From positions 15,748,001 to 15,812,000 of the forward strand of contig JANTQA010000047.1 of assembly GCA_027625915.1 (NCBI GenBank): DNA of 64,000 nucleotides, read 5' to 3'. Positions 1 through 12,308 of this stretch are shown piece by piece. Made by a program: the position numbers and the translations under genes. Within the stretch, counting starts at the first letter, position 1; the number at the start of each line of letters is the position of its first letter. The stretch is from Anaeramoeba flamelloides (Eukaryota > Metamonada > Anaeramoebidae). The notes under the pieces are model-generated. The model was not told the DNA's origin. It ran no database searches and was given only the letters and a program-made list of their open reading frames with translations.

Positions 1-1427
1 AAAACATCTTTTGATCTGATCACTGATTTAATTTTTTTCTTATAGTTTATTTTTCAAAATTAATTGTTTTTTTTTTTTCACGAGATCTTTGTATCATACA
101 ATTATTATTTTTCAATTTCTAAAATATGTTGAAATTACATTCAAGGTTACTAAATTTGAAATTAGAATTAATTTTTAACAATGATATGAAGAATCTGATA
201 TCATGATTTACAATTTACTTTTAATAATAAAACAATCTCATAACCCCAAACAATCAGATATTTAAATAATTTTTTTTTGGAATTGATATAAAAATGCAAA
301 ATTAAATTTGTACTTCGGAATGAATAATGATCTTGAATCAAAAATATTTTTTTAAAATTCAAAAATTGAGAATTTTAAAGATTATAAAGGTAAACGAAAT
401 TGATTTTTTCTTGATTTTATTCTTCTGTTATATTTTGTTAAATTGATTAGTTGAATTTTAGTAAATATTGATACAAAAATTTTAAATAAATCCTAGTTAA
501 ATTCTTCTAAAACAAGGATGCATTTGGATTTATTAAAATTCAAAAGAATTACCTAGAAAACATTTTTTAATATTGGAAGATAAAAACAAAAGATTGTTTA
601 TTAATTTATTAATAATAAACAAATTACTCAAACATTTTAAGTAAGGTAATTTTTTTTTAATTAATTAAGATATAATTATAGGATAATATTAAAAGAATAT
701 TATCCCCAATAAAGTGAATTGCTTTTAAAAAGAAATGACACTATCAAATATAAAAATTTTAGATAAAGAAAAACGAATAAAACCTGAAATTCTCTTTTGT
801 AAAATAGAATTTTGAAAAAAATTTGTTTATTATAATTTGTTTTCGAGATCTCTAGAATAATTAGATTAGGGAATATCCACTGAACTGGTAGTAATAAACT
901 AATTTCAAAAGTTTTTTATATAATCTGAAAATAAAAAAGTAAAAGTGTTGAGTCTTAAACCCTAAAAAATAATCTCCTAAAAAAAATTAAATAAATTTCC
1001 AAAAAATTTAATTTTTTTTTTTAAGAATATTTTCTCTGAAATTTTCATTGTTGATATTAGCAAAATCAAAGTTTTAGATTTTTATTTTTTTAAAATTTTT
1101 GGAATGGGATAGAACTTATTAGGAAAAATATATTTTTTAATAAACTATCACATATTTCTATTTCAGTGGAAGTTATGGTGTTGCTACTAGTTAACAACTC
1201 CTCTTTTTTCCACATAATATCTGAAATATTTTGGATCACTTACCTCACAACCAAGCGAATTCCCTCACTTGCACCAAAATTCATACTTTTTTTAATCAAC
1301 AATTACCCCCCCCCCCCAATGTATTTGTAAAGTTCTTACAGTTTCATTTTTCACTTAATCAAAGAGTTGAAATAAAATGAAATAAACATAAAAATTCTTT
1401 ACAAAAAATAGAATAAATTTTACCATA
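1..1427. other. AT-rich intergenic DNA, no gene seen
   Basis: I see no open frame with coding character or any family match on either strand. The stretch is A/T homopolymer-rich. The one compositional oddity is a run of 12 cytosines at 1306-1317 in otherwise extremely AT-rich DNA. Confidence 0.6.
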
Positions 1428-2119
1428 AACTATTTTTCAGTCAAAGGGGCCCAGTTGTAATGGTATAATACACGTGTCTAAAGGGTTTGTATAGATATTA
1501 GAAGAAAAATTTTATTTTGGAAATTTTCAAAATTGAAATCATTTTTGCACATTTTTGTTTTTTTTTTTCGATTTTTTTTTTAAAAACGTCATTCATTTGA
1601 AAAAAAATTTTTTATTGCAAGATCAATAGTCACTTGGTAAAAACGTGTTATTCTAAAGTCATTGAAACCATGTAAAGATTGTTGAGAAATCTATTGATTT
1701 CTATTGCAATTCAATTTGATCTTTGATCTTGATATTTGTTTAATAAATGTGAAAAATTTTCACTTCATTTTCATTTCATTTTTCAAATAGAGACCACAAA
1801 TACCAATAAACTTTGTTTGGGGGTTTAATTTCTAAAAGAAAAGTATGGAAAATGAAGTGAAAAATGTTTCATATTTATTATTCAAATACCAGTAGAAGTT
1901 CAAAACGAACATCCTTGTTTTTCTCAATAGGGCCCTCAGAATTTGAGTTTTTCAATTTTTAAGAAAAGCTATTGATTAATTAGTTTTCTTTCAGACATGT
2001 ATCAACATTTCTCTGATGTGTATTATTCTCTTTATTTCTTATTTGTTCTTCAAAGGTCAATTATATAAAATAATTGATATTTGACAAAAACCTTGGGCCA
2101 CTTTGACTGAAACAGAGTT
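1428..2119. mobile_element. TA-flanked terminal-inverted-repeat element (family A)
   Basis: The left end reads AACTATTTTTCAGTCAAAGG and the right end, read in reverse complement, AACTCTGTTTCAGTCAAAGT; both continue into GGCCCA. Both ends are flanked by TA. That is the target-site signature of Tc1/mariner-type DNA transposons. The 692 bp interior has no transposase frame, so this is a non-autonomous (MITE-like) copy. Related sequence occurs at 27081-28853, about 30958-31510 and, more decayed, about 18650-19200. Confidence 0.75.
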
Positions 2120-2280
2120 TACTTTGCACTTTTACAAGGTACTTCACCTTTAAAAGTTTTTGAAAGTCTAAAAATGGTTTATAAATTGTATTTAAGTGTT
2201 TGAAAGTTTAGAAAAGAAATAAGATATATATAAAAGTCATGTGATTTTTTGTTAGTGTTTTTGTTTCGATACAATCATTC

Positions 2281-3660
2281 GACCCACTTCAATTTTTTTG
2301 GAAATTCTCTAATAATGAACCCATTTTGATAAAATTTTATATTTCTTTTTATAATCCCAAATACTAATAGAATTTTAAGAATAAAAATACAATGACTATC
2401 AGCTCTTAGAAATATTAACAAAGGGGTTTTATTGTAACAATAATCCCAGCTACCAATCTCAAAAAAAAATCCAATAATTTTTATTCTTAGATATCTGAAA
2501 TAATTCTTTTTTATATACAATGTTAATTTCATCTTGATAGAAATCATTTTGAATATTTTTTTTTACCAAAATTTGATTATTAAATTTATTTATCTGATTA
2601 AAAACTTTTTAAAAATTAAAGTACAATTTTATCTAATATAAGAATCAAAAGAAACGAAAATTTCAAAGAGAGACAAAAAAAAACAATTCCCAAAACTCAC
2701 ACCCAACAACAACTATACCAACATGCCTCTTCAAATATTAATATAGCCTTAGAATATTTCAAAGATGAGAGGAAGTATTACAGAATGAAGAGACACTAGA
2801 TTATTTAAAATGAGAGATTAATTTTGTTTGAATTAAAAAAAAAAGTCCCTACTTTTACTAATCAACTCATTAAAGATAAGAAACTCACAAAAACATTCTT
2901 TTCTTAACAAAAATAACAAATTATATCCAAACAGAGTAAAATTGAATCCAATATTTTAATCTAGTGAATCGACCTCGATTTTTTTGTCAATTCTTTAATA
3001 ATGAACCAATTTTGATAAAATTCTATATTTGATTTTTTTATCCCAAATACTACTAGAATTATAAGAAGAAAAATGCAAGATCTATCAGCTCTTCAAAATA
3101 ATAAATAAAGGGGTTTTATAGTGAAAATAATCCCATTCATCAATCTAAAAAAATCTCGAATAATAAGTATTCTTAGAAATCTGAAATAATTCTTTTTTAT
3201 ATACCAATCCAATTTCATCAAGGTAGAATTCATTTTGAGTATTTTATATAACTAAAATTCAATTTTTAAATTTATTTGTCAAATTAAAAACTTGATAGAA
3301 ATCAAAAGTAATTTTTGTCAAATAAAAAAATAACCCAAAAGAAACGAAATTTTCAAAGAGAGACAAAAAAAAACAATTCTCCAAAACTCACACCCAACAA
3401 CAGCTATAACAACACATCTCTTTAAGTATTGCTTTTGTTTTGAAATAGTTCCAAGATAAGAGGATATATTACCTAATGAAGAAACACTAAAAATTGTAAA
3501 GTGCAGAAGAACATTTTGAGGTAAAAAAAAACTTTCCATACTTTAATGATCAGAACTTTAAATCGAAGAAACTCACCCAACTATTCTTCTCTTGATAAAA
3601 ATAACAAATTAATTCTAAATAGAGGAAAAATAAACCGCAAATTTTTAACTGAGGTCGATT
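2281..3660. repeat. Imperfect direct tandem duplication, period about 690 bp
   Basis: The segment starting at 2281 is repeated from 2971 with the same order of landmarks, such as an AATAATGAACC block, an AAAGGGGTTTTAT block and a run with GAAACGAAAATTTC. The copies differ by substitutions and small indels and end just upstream of the dihydrouridine synthase start at 3705. No protein-coding content is apparent on either strand; the short minus-strand frames here show no family resemblance. Confidence 0.75.
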
Positions 3661-3704
3661 TAGTATGATTCATTTTTTGTCATTTACCCTCGAAATCATT
3701 TTGG

Positions 3705-4853
3705 ATGGATATTGTTGAAAAGTTACTAGGGACACGTGAAAACAAAAACTCACGTCCAATTACATTTTCTGCGCCAATGGTCCGTTATTCTAACCTTCCC
3801 TTTCGTTTGTTGTGTCATAAGTAAACTTAATAATGCTTTTCTTTCTCTTTTAGATCCCAAGCACACAATTTTCAAAAACAAAAAAAAATAACCAAAATTC
3901 TCAAAATAACAAATAACCCTTCTAATTTCCATAACAATAATTCCACTATTAACCATCACTATTTGAAACTGTTAAAACTTGAACTCATTTTCAAATGGGG
4001 GGTAATTCCTTACTCAAGTCATGGTTGTGATGTTGTATTCTCACCAATGATTGTCGCACAAGCATACAACTATTCAAAAAAGGTAAGAAGCATTGAATTG
4101 GATACCGATCCCAACGAACAACCGATGGTTGTTCAATTTGCATCTAGCAACGCGGAAGAGTTTTCTTCTGCAACGGAGCATGTGCTAAATATATGCAACG
4201 GTGTCAATTTAAATTGCGGGTGCCCCAAAAGCCATATTACAAAATTAGGCTGTGGATCAGCACTTTTACGAAGCCCAGAAAAGATTGCGGACATTGTTAA
4301 GACAGCAAAGTCACGATTTGGAGAGAAACAAGGGTTTTCGATAAGTACCAAGATCAGGCTGTTACCAAGCAAGGAAAAAACCATTGAGCTCTGTCGAAGG
4401 ATTGAAAAAATGAACACTGATTTCCTCATTATCCACGCACGAACAAAGCACCAAAAAGATTCCGAAACCCCGAACTACGAAATGATGGGCTTGATCCGAG
4501 ACACAATACAAATACCAATTGTTGCAAACGGAAGCATTTTCTGCAAACAAGATTATGAAAAATACCTTGAGGTTGGCCACTTTGAAGGAGTCATGTCCGC
4601 ACGCGGGCTGGTTCGAAATCCTGGGCTATTTGAAGGATCCACTTCTTCAAAGGCCAAGTATGTTAAAGAATTGTGGGACTACACAAACCAATATAAATGG
4701 CCAGGCTACAAATTTATTACATTTAGAAAAATGTTTGGTCACGTCACTCACGATTTACTGAGCAAACAAGAAAGAATTTTGCTTCAAAAATGTAAAACCG
4801 AAGAAACACTTGAAAAGGTCTTATTAAAAAACAACCTTCTAGATGAAAATTAA
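3705..4853 (+). CDS. DUS4: tRNA-dihydrouridine synthase, DUS4/DUS4L type (2 exons)
   Basis: Predicted FMN enzyme that reduces specific uridines in the tRNA D-loop to dihydrouridine with NAD(P)H. Exons are 3705-3820 and 4019-4853, with a 198 bp GTAAAC...AG intron; together they give 316 residues, the length usual for DUS4L. Exon 1 supplies the APMVRYSNLPFR motif typical of the family start, and the splice restores LLCHNHGCDVVFSPMIVA. Further motifs are QFA, NCGCP (about residues 104-108, active-site loop), IIHARTKHQ and IPIVANGSI (FMN binding) and GVMSARGLVRNPGLF. The start at 3705 is the only in-frame ATG ahead of the conserved block. No RNA-binding extension is seen, matching DUS4 rather than DUS2 or DUS3. 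Base composition is noticeably less AT-rich than the flanks. Homologue assignment is from memory of the family; exon boundaries are inferred. Confidence 0.9.
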
Positions 4854-5235
4854 AGATAGAGAAGTGTTTGAAAATAATTAAAAAATTTGATTAAAAATCA
4901 TTTTCTGATTAATTACGATTTTTTTTTTTCAAAAATGCTTTTTCTGAAATCTCTCGTGTAATCGCCAAGGGGGTTATGTTTATTTTTGCTAATGGAATTA
5001 TAAAAACCACAGTTGACAACTCAACAATTTCATTTTGACAGTTATTTCAAACTAAAAAAAAAAAAAAAAAAAATAGAATTATTAGATCGGAATATGAACA
5101 AATTCACGTTAAAATATTTTTTCAATTGGTTCTTCACCCCTTAAAATTTGGATTTTGAATTTAAAAAACTCAATATCCAGAAACTAAAAACTAAACATCA
5201 CCCAAGAAATTGATCGAGTTAAAATATTTTCAAGT
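4854..5235. other. Intergenic 3' flank of the dihydrouridine synthase gene
   Basis: AT-rich sequence with an A run at about 5054-5073. No gene, RNA gene or repeat boundary recognised. Confidence 0.5.
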
Positions 5236-5665
5236 TATTATTATTATTGAGGAAGAAGTGTAATTTACACTTTAAATGTCCTTCTAATTCAATTTCCTTT
5301 CAGAAATTTAAGCGCATAATCATAGATTTCTTGATTATTAATTAATGGAAATAATCTTGAACTATCATGGTTTAAAATTATTTATTAGAGTTTGATTCTT
5401 TTGGTTTGTTTTGAAAAATTAATCTATTATTATCATAGGAAGGACAGACCCCATAAAAAATGAACAATATTGTCTATTATTTCCTTTTGTTTATATTTTA
5501 AAAATAAAGGAAAAAATTTATTTGAATTTTTTTCTATGGTGTAATAATATCTATTTAAGCAATTAGTAAATGCACTATATTTTAAAAATGTTGAACTTGA
5601 ACCGATATTTCAAATATTTTTGGGTTTTAATAAATATTTGTTTTGGTTTTTTTTTTAACATTTTA
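5236..5665 (-). mobile_element. 5'-truncated LINE 3' end, antisense copy
   Basis: Read on the minus strand this matches the 3' part of the LINE at 40542-41347. It contains the region encoding the zinc-knuckle CP..YE segment, the untranslated tail and the terminal motif before the A tail (seen here as ATTGAGGAAGAAGTGTAA on the plus strand at 5243). It is diverged by substitutions and small indels and carries no intact frame. Comparison with the other copies shows it keeps only about the last 430 bp. Target-site duplications were not resolved. Confidence 0.75.
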
Positions 5666-5669
5666 AAAT

Positions 5670-6110
5670 ATTTTTATGGGGTGTAGTCAAGTGCAGTAGA
5701 GTTTCGTTAAGTGCTTATCTTTTCCATAATTTAAAAGAATTAAGTAGAATAGATTATAAATCTATAATTTTACTAATTTTACCGTTAGGTTGTTTTCAAG
5801 TACTTTCATGTACTGTAGAGTATTGTTAAGTGCCTAGATTTTTTTGAGGTTTTCTATTTTATTCTGTGAAGTGTTCTAGGTTTTTTTGAATTTGAGAAAT
5901 AAAAAGAAAATTTCAAAAATTTTCTTTTAATTTCTTAAATGTAAAAAAAACACAATGGCAATTCCCCAGAATTCAAAAGAATATAGTAAAATCAAAGATT
6001 TAATTCAATTCTTTTAAATTCTGAAAAACCTAATGGTGCTTTTTTTGATTGAAGAAATACAAAGAAAATTGAATTTATAAATTTCCTTTTTAAAAGGTTT
6101 CCAGTTTTTG
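5670..6110. repeat. Hairpin-module repeat (copy 1)
   Basis: Contains GTGCAGTAGAGT and GTACTGTAGAGT cores (5692, 5810), the GAAGTGTTCTAGG module (about 5868) and the pair of arms around GAATTCAAAAGAATA (about 5969) typical of this dispersed repeat. The arms are mutually complementary, so the transcript or single strand would fold into hairpins. No coding potential. Confidence 0.6.
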
Positions 6111-8083
6111 AAATTTCAATAAATTTTATTGTTGATTCTTTGCTTGAAAGTTATTAACTTTTCAAGATATGAAAGAGATAATTTTTTTAATTTATTTTTG
6201 TATATAACTTCATATATATTTACTTAACTTTTCATATTTTTTGGATTTAAAATTCTGTTTTTTAAATAAGAACTGCTGTGTTTATGTTTATTTTAAATAT
6301 TTCAGTAATACATAAATTAATCCAAGAATTCAAATAATTTAAAGTTGTTCTTTATCATAATATATTTAGAATTTATATGTTAATTGACTTAATATAAAAG
6401 GTTTAAATAATCTAATTTTAAAATTTTTTGTTCTAAAATTATTATTACATATATGTTTATAACCCTTAGGAGTCTCTTTAACCCCTTTTAGATTATATAC
6501 TAAGTTTGAAAAATTTTCCAAGAAAATACTGATATTTACACTTTGATTAAATCTTTTGATATAACTATTTTATCTTTATTGGGCTTTAATATAAATTGAA
6601 TTATTACTTCAGAGATTAAATTTATTTTTTCTTTTAATTAATTTTACTTTCCTTTTATAATTAAATTTAAATCAAAATATTATCAAATTTTTAAAGTTGT
6701 TTTAAAAAAGTGTTATCAACAAATTTTTTTAAATAAGAAATTCCCAAAAAAATGGTACATTTTATTTTTATTCTATATTTCAAATAATATTTTCTTTTGA
6801 AGTATTTTGATTTATAAATTGGTAATATAAAAATAATATTAATATTTAAACTAATTGAATCAGTTTCTTATTGTTTGTATTTCAAAATATGTATGTTGAA
6901 AAATATTTCCCAAAAAAAACAAAAATTTTCTTTTTTTCTGTAAATATATTTTTCACCAAATTTCAATAAAAAACTGGAAATATGTTGAGGACAGAAATTT
7001 TTTTTTAAATAATAACATATAGTTATAAATTTTTTATTCTATGAGAAATTACCTTGAGATTAATTTTTTTATTTATTTTGTAAGTTAAAAAGAAAAAAAA
7101 ATAACTACCAACTTTTCCAACCAAGAAATATCAAATAGAATTGAGAACAGACACTTTGGTATCATTGAGCAAAGGAATGTTGTACAAATAAATAATTTGT
7201 ATTATTATCAAGAATTCATTTATAAAGAATTAGCAATTTTAAATATTTGAATGGTTTTTATTATTGGAATTAAAAATAATTAAGTTATTTTCAAAAAAAA
7301 TTTACCCTATATGTTCAAGAAATAACATTTACAAACAAATACGTCAACAAAAGTTTGAGATTATTTTTATAGAAACAAGTTTTCCAAGACTACAGTAAAA
7401 TTTTATAACTATCAAATTTTGACATTGATATAGATTTTTAAATCTCTGAATATGGGAATAATCAGGCTCATACTTTAAAAAAAAATTCTAAATGAGGCAA
7501 TATTCAAGAATTTTTTCTAATTTTCAAAAAATAAATTTTCAGAACTCAAAATAGCTCTAAAAATCAAAAATTCATTGAGAAGCGATATAGAATTTACTCT
7601 AAAAAAATGAATCTATTTTTCAATTACATTAGAAGAATATTTTTCAAATCGAATAATTTCGGAAATATTATTTTTCAAGATAAGCTTTCTTTGACTTATA
7701 TTCAGAGATTTAAAAATCTTAATCAACCTCAAAATTTGAAAGTGATAAAATTTCACTGTAGCCTTGGAACACTTGTATCTATAAAAAAGGTATCAAACAA
7801 TTTATATATAGAGATAACGAGTTCTTACCAATTTCTTGAAAAACACTTTCATTTTATTTAAAGTAAAAGAGGAAAAACTATTGTTTAAATTTAAATCTCA
7901 AATCCCTGTACACGAACAAATTCTTTAATTCTAAATCCAAACACACTAATTTAATATTCAAAATCTTGAACACACTCGGGGGTTTGTTCCTAATAATTCA
8001 TGACAAATAAATATATCAAAAATGAAAAAATTATAAGATCATTTTTTTTCTTTTACTTCTCTCAAATCATTTCAAATTTTTTT
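6111..8083. other. Intergenic AT-rich region upstream of mevalonate kinase
   Basis: Nearly 2 kb of extreme AT composition. A short plus-strand frame at 7607-7861 has no recognisable domain and a composition like the surroundings, so I do not call it a gene. No promoter element can be named with confidence. Confidence 0.5.
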
Positions 8084-11000
8084 ATGAAATCAATTACCGT
8101 ATCTTGCCCTGGCAAAGTTATTTTATTTGGAGAACATTCTGTTGTTTATAACAGACTGGCAATCGTTAGTAGCCTGTCACGTAGGACGACATGCAAAATT
8201 TCTGAATCTGAAAAGCAGACAAGGTAATAATTTCCAAAATTTTTCGATCTTTTTTCAAGTTTTTATTTTTGAAATGAAATAATAATTGCTCGAATTGTTC
8301 TTTTTTTTCATTTTTTTTTTTAATGGGTCTATCATGTGTAATATTCTATAGTTTGTATCTTCCTTTATTTGAAAAAACTTATACGATACCTACAGAAATT
8401 TTATTTCAATCATTATACGAAATCGAACAAAACGAGGATTATTCTGAACCTTTGATCAAAGTATTATTAGTAATTCTCCAATCGGTTGTCTCAAAAAAGG
8501 AATTTACCAATTTAAAGATTGAAATAAATTCAACAATCCCAATTGGATCTGGACTTGGCTCTTCAGCTTCGTTTTGTGTTTCATTAGCTGCTTCACTATT
8601 AATCTTCTTTAAGAAAATAGATCCCATCAACAACAAATTCACACAAGAGCAACTTGAAAAAATCAATACCATTGCTTACAAAGGCGAAAATATTTTCCAT
8701 GGTTCTTCTTCTGGGATTGACAATACAATTTCAACATTTGGTAAATTACTTCTTCTTCCACTTTTGCTTCAAAATTTTTTTTTTTTTTTTTTTTTTACTG
8801 ATTCAAAACAAAAAGAAATTAAAGTTCTTTTTTTTAAAATAGTTCCCCAAAGAAAGAAAAGATAACACAAATAGACTTTTGTAAAACGGTAATTTCTAGT
8901 ATCTTCGGAAACATGTATTATTTTATTTGATGGCTCTTTGTAAGGAAACAATTTCATTACATTTGAGTATTAAATTGGACAATCTATTTTCAGACCATTT
9001 TCCTTTTCTTCAATTATTCAAAACCACTTTCGTTTTAGAATTACCAATTCACTCAAAATATATCAACACAAACAACAAAAAGATAAACTCAAATAAACGG
9101 GGATCAATTTCAATCCATAACTTTGAATTTATTTGTTAAAAAAACAATATTATTGAGTGAAAATTTATCCCACTTGTACTTCAAATACCAGTAGAGAGTT
9201 AGTAAATATTTTTCAAAGTACAGTGGCGTAAATAACCCATATTTTTAACTTTAATCCATTCCTAAAATTTAACTCATGCAAAAAATATTGGCTGACTGTA
9301 GAAATAAAAGAAACAAATCAATTGATAGTATGGCAATAACATATAAACAAGAAATAAGGTTCTTTAAATAAATTTTAAAAAAGAATTATGAAGATATTGA
9401 GAGATTAAATTGACATTTTTTTGATAAAATAATGAGAAAATTATCATTTTTTGCAAGTAAAAGCTTTTTTATTTCATAAAATCATTTAATCTCAGAAATA
9501 TTGTAAAATAAGACGAAATTTTTGAAACAAAAGCATTTAATATTTTTGAATCATTTACATTAATTCAAGATCTAGCATCTAAATTCAATTTAAATCTTAA
9601 CCAAATATGTATATGCTAATTCCTATCTTCAAATACTAAAGACTGAAAAAAATAAACATCTGTGCCAAATTTTTGTCATGTTATAAAGTGAAAAACATGG
9701 GTTATTTACATCACTATATTAATTTTTCATGAATACGAATCAAAAGAATTTTGTCCAATAGAAAGATATATCGTCCTTCGTTTCCTTCATGTGGAAGTAT
9801 TTAAGGGGAAATGTCCTAAATGTATTCACCAGATAGTTTACAAATGCCACCCTTTAGTTTTGATTAAGGAAAAGGTTCGATCTTTTATCCAAAAGATATT
9901 AAAATAAATTATTTTTGCAAAAAAATTCTTTTTTTTCGTTTTTCTTTTTTGTTCTATTGTAAATACCCGCTCACCACAGAATAAAAATGAAGATTAGTTT
10001 TGATTTATGGGGGAAATTATTCAATTTTATAAAGTTATTTCAGGGATAAGCACTAATACTTAGTTAAAGGAAAAACTTCTTGTATAAATATCCTCTTCGG
10101 TGTATTTTTAAGGGGTTTATAGGAGAACAAAAAATAAAAACGAAAAAAAAGAATTTTTTTGCAAAAATAATTTATTTTAATATCTTTTGGATAAAAGATC
10201 GAACCTTTGCCCGAATCAAAACTAAAGGATAGTATTTGTAGAATATCTGATGAATTCATTTGAAACGCACATTCTTAACATAAAAATATTTTGATAAAGT
10301 TAAATAAACAAATTCTAATATTAGATAATCTTTTTTCAATTTAAATGAACCGAATCCTTCAGGGTCTAATATTCAAAAAAAAAAAATGAAATGTTTTTAT
10401 TTATTTATTTTTTATGTTGTTTAAGAGAGGCAATTCACCAAAATTACCCCTGTTTACCGTTATTTTTTTTTTAATTTAAGAAATAAACTGAAAATCTAAA
10501 AACTTTTCGTTGGTTTTCTCAAATTAAAAAAAACCGCCGTTAGATTTTCCAGAATTTAAAATAATTGAGTAAAATCAAAGATTCTTCTCTATTCCTTTGA
10601 ATTCTGGAAAACCTAGGCACTCTACGGCACTTTCAGAAACCCTGAATTTATTTAGAGTTTTCTATCCTAGCTATAAAGTGGGGAATATTAAAACTCATAG
10701 GATAACTTTTCTTTAAAAAATGAAAAAGAAAAAATTTTTATTTCTAAATTAAGATAAGAAAAAGAGTTTGAAAAGCAAGGAATAAAAAAGAGTAGGATTT
10801 ATTGGTAAGAGTTAAGTGCCCAAGTATTCTTAATCTGTAATAGGGAGAGTTTTGAAGTGACTAAATTTGTGACTCCTAATTCAAAGAGCAGTCAAAAGAA
10901 CCTTTTAATTACATTCATTAGAAGTATTTTAAACTCAATTTAGTTTTCTGAAAAAGAAAATAAAAATGAGAATAAAAAGTATAAACAAAAAAAGTAAAAA

Positions 11001-12308
11001 CTAAAAATATGTTTGTTTTCTACCCATAATGCTAAATGGGTACATGAATGTTTCTCTATATTACCAATTTTTGAATCGCCACCATAATTTGTTTTAATGA
11101 AGAGATCTAAATATTTGAAAACCCAGGATCAAATGAAATATGTTGCTTTATTAAGCTTTAAAATTAGAACTTTATTGGTCAGTTACATCTATAAAGTGCT
11201 CTGTTTTTTTAATAATAAGAATCGCTTTTTTTAAATTTGCTCTTATTGTTGGTTTACTTCTTTTTTGTTTGTTTTTAAAATTTGTTTTTTGTTGATTTAT
11301 ATTTTTTTTTTTGAAAGTTTATTAAATCTTGTTTTTGCAAAATATCAGTCCGATATACCTACTCCACAATATTAACCCAGCCCAAATACTTATTGATTAG
11401 AATGTATGGAAAGACAGATTCAGTTTGCTTCAGTTGGTTTCAAATCACTTCAATTGCTTCAGTTATACTTAAGATCTGATCAGAACGAGTTCCAGTTTGT
11501 TTCAGATCGAATAATGGACAACTTTATCAATTTTTCAAATGATTTTTTATTTCTTTTACCCCCTCCAAACACTTAAAAAAAAACAAAAAAGAGGAGGAAC
11601 CCAAGGAACCTAAGGAACCTAAGGAACCCAAAAAACTTAAAAAGGTAAATTTGGAAAAATAAAAAAGTATAAAGTATAAAAAATAAAAAAAAAACAATTT
11701 GACTCGTAGATATCCCCATTTTTTATTTTTTTTTTCAGGAATTTTCATTAATTTTATTGTTACAATCCTATTTATTTTCTGATCTTCATACAATTTTCAA
11801 AGGTGGGATTTTCACATATCAAAAAGGCAAAATCAAACCCATAAGTTTCCTAAAAAAAAACATTGAAATTCTTATTATAAACAGTGGAATACAAAGGAAA
11901 ACAAAGGAAAAAGTTGGAAGGGTAAGAGAATTATATGATCAATATCAAGACATCATGACACACATCTTTAATGCGATGGAACAAATCACAGTCCAATTTA
12001 TTTCAGAATTCACAACAAAACAAACAAATACAGAAACCAACCCCTTAGATAAAGCAAATCAATTATGCCGCATTTTCCATGAACTTCTTTGCTCAATTGA
12101 TGTTTCTCATCCCAAACTTGATCCTATTATTAAAATTGGGCAAAAGTTTGGAATGCATTTGAAAATTACCGGCGCAGGTGGCGGTGGGTGTGTTTATGGC
12201 TTTTTATTGCCAAATGTTGATTATTCTGAATTAGAACAAGAACTAAAAAATGCTAATCTTCAATATTTTAGATCGAAACTGGGAGGCGAAGGTGTTAAAA
12301 TATTATAA
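8084..12308 (+). CDS. MVK: Mevalonate kinase (3 exons)
   Basis: ATP-dependent kinase of the isoprenoid (mevalonate) pathway, GHMP family, converting mevalonate to 5-phosphomevalonate in the cytosol or peroxisome. Exons 8084-8223, 8352-8740 and 11803-12308 join in frame to 344 residues, somewhat shorter than animal enzymes (about 396). Motif 1 PGKVILFGEH is at residues 9-18 (Lys11), motif 2 GSGLGSSA at about 112-119, the active-site Asp lies in SSGIDNTIST (about Asp170), Glu159 lies in KGENIFHG, and motif 3 TGAGGGGC at about 299-306. The start at 8084 is chosen because it precedes KSITVSCPGK directly; an upstream in-frame ATG at 8000 would add a 28-residue hydrophobic stretch unlike the family. 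Intron 1 is 128 bp. Intron 2 is 3062 bp and holds a MITE, a fold-back and a hairpin repeat. The junction FG|GIFTYQKG matches the family exactly. Confidence 0.92.
9221..9716. mobile_element. TA-flanked MITE, family B copy 1 (inside MVK intron 2)
   Basis: Left end CAGTGGCGTAAATAACCCAT; right end in reverse complement TAGTGATGTAAATAACCCAT. It is flanked by TA. The 496 bp interior is the reverse complement of the interior of the copy at 21412-21878. No transposase frame remains. It lies wholly within the second mevalonate kinase intron. Confidence 0.8.
9813..10260. repeat. Long fold-back (inverted repeat) in MVK intron 2
   Basis: An arm at about 9815-9957 is complementary to an arm at about 10120-10258. 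Landmarks are GATCTTTTATCCAAAAGATA at 9880 and its complement TATCTTTTGGATAAAAGATC at 10181. The central spacer of about 160 bp contains no frame of interest. The arms are close to identical over their inner 90 bp, which suggests a fairly recent or correcting palindrome. Confidence 0.75.
10440..10640. repeat. Hairpin-module repeat (copy 2)
   Basis: Contains an AACCGCCGTTAG module, the complementary GAATTTAAAATAATTGAG / ATTCCTTTGAATTC arms and the core TAGGCACTCTACGGCACT at 10613. It lies within MVK intron 2. Confidence 0.7.
11591..11640. repeat. Short minisatellite, unit AAGGAACCY
   Basis: Three to four 9 bp units (AAGGAACCC/T) at 11603-11629 inside MVK intron 2, close to its 3' end. The repeat could be read as a Pro-Lys-Glu track but does not fit the mevalonate kinase splice phase. 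Confidence 0.6.

Noticed and set aside
3963-4018. Apparent start of the dihydrouridine synthase frame at 3963
   Set aside because: That stretch lies in the intron. The conserved APMVRYSNLPFR segment is found upstream at 3705-3820 and splices in frame at 4019.
8000-8083. Upstream in-frame ATG giving mevalonate kinase a 28-residue N-terminal extension
   Set aside because: The extension is hydrophobic and homopolymer-derived, and the family starts directly before the SITVSCPGK segment at 8084.
11591-11645. Possible extra mevalonate kinase exon encoding EEEPKEPKEPKEPK ahead of a GTAAAT donor
   Set aside because: It has plausible splice borders, but its end phase does not join to the exon at 11803, whereas exon 2 joins directly to 11803 with perfect family agreement. 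It is better explained as a 9 bp minisatellite.
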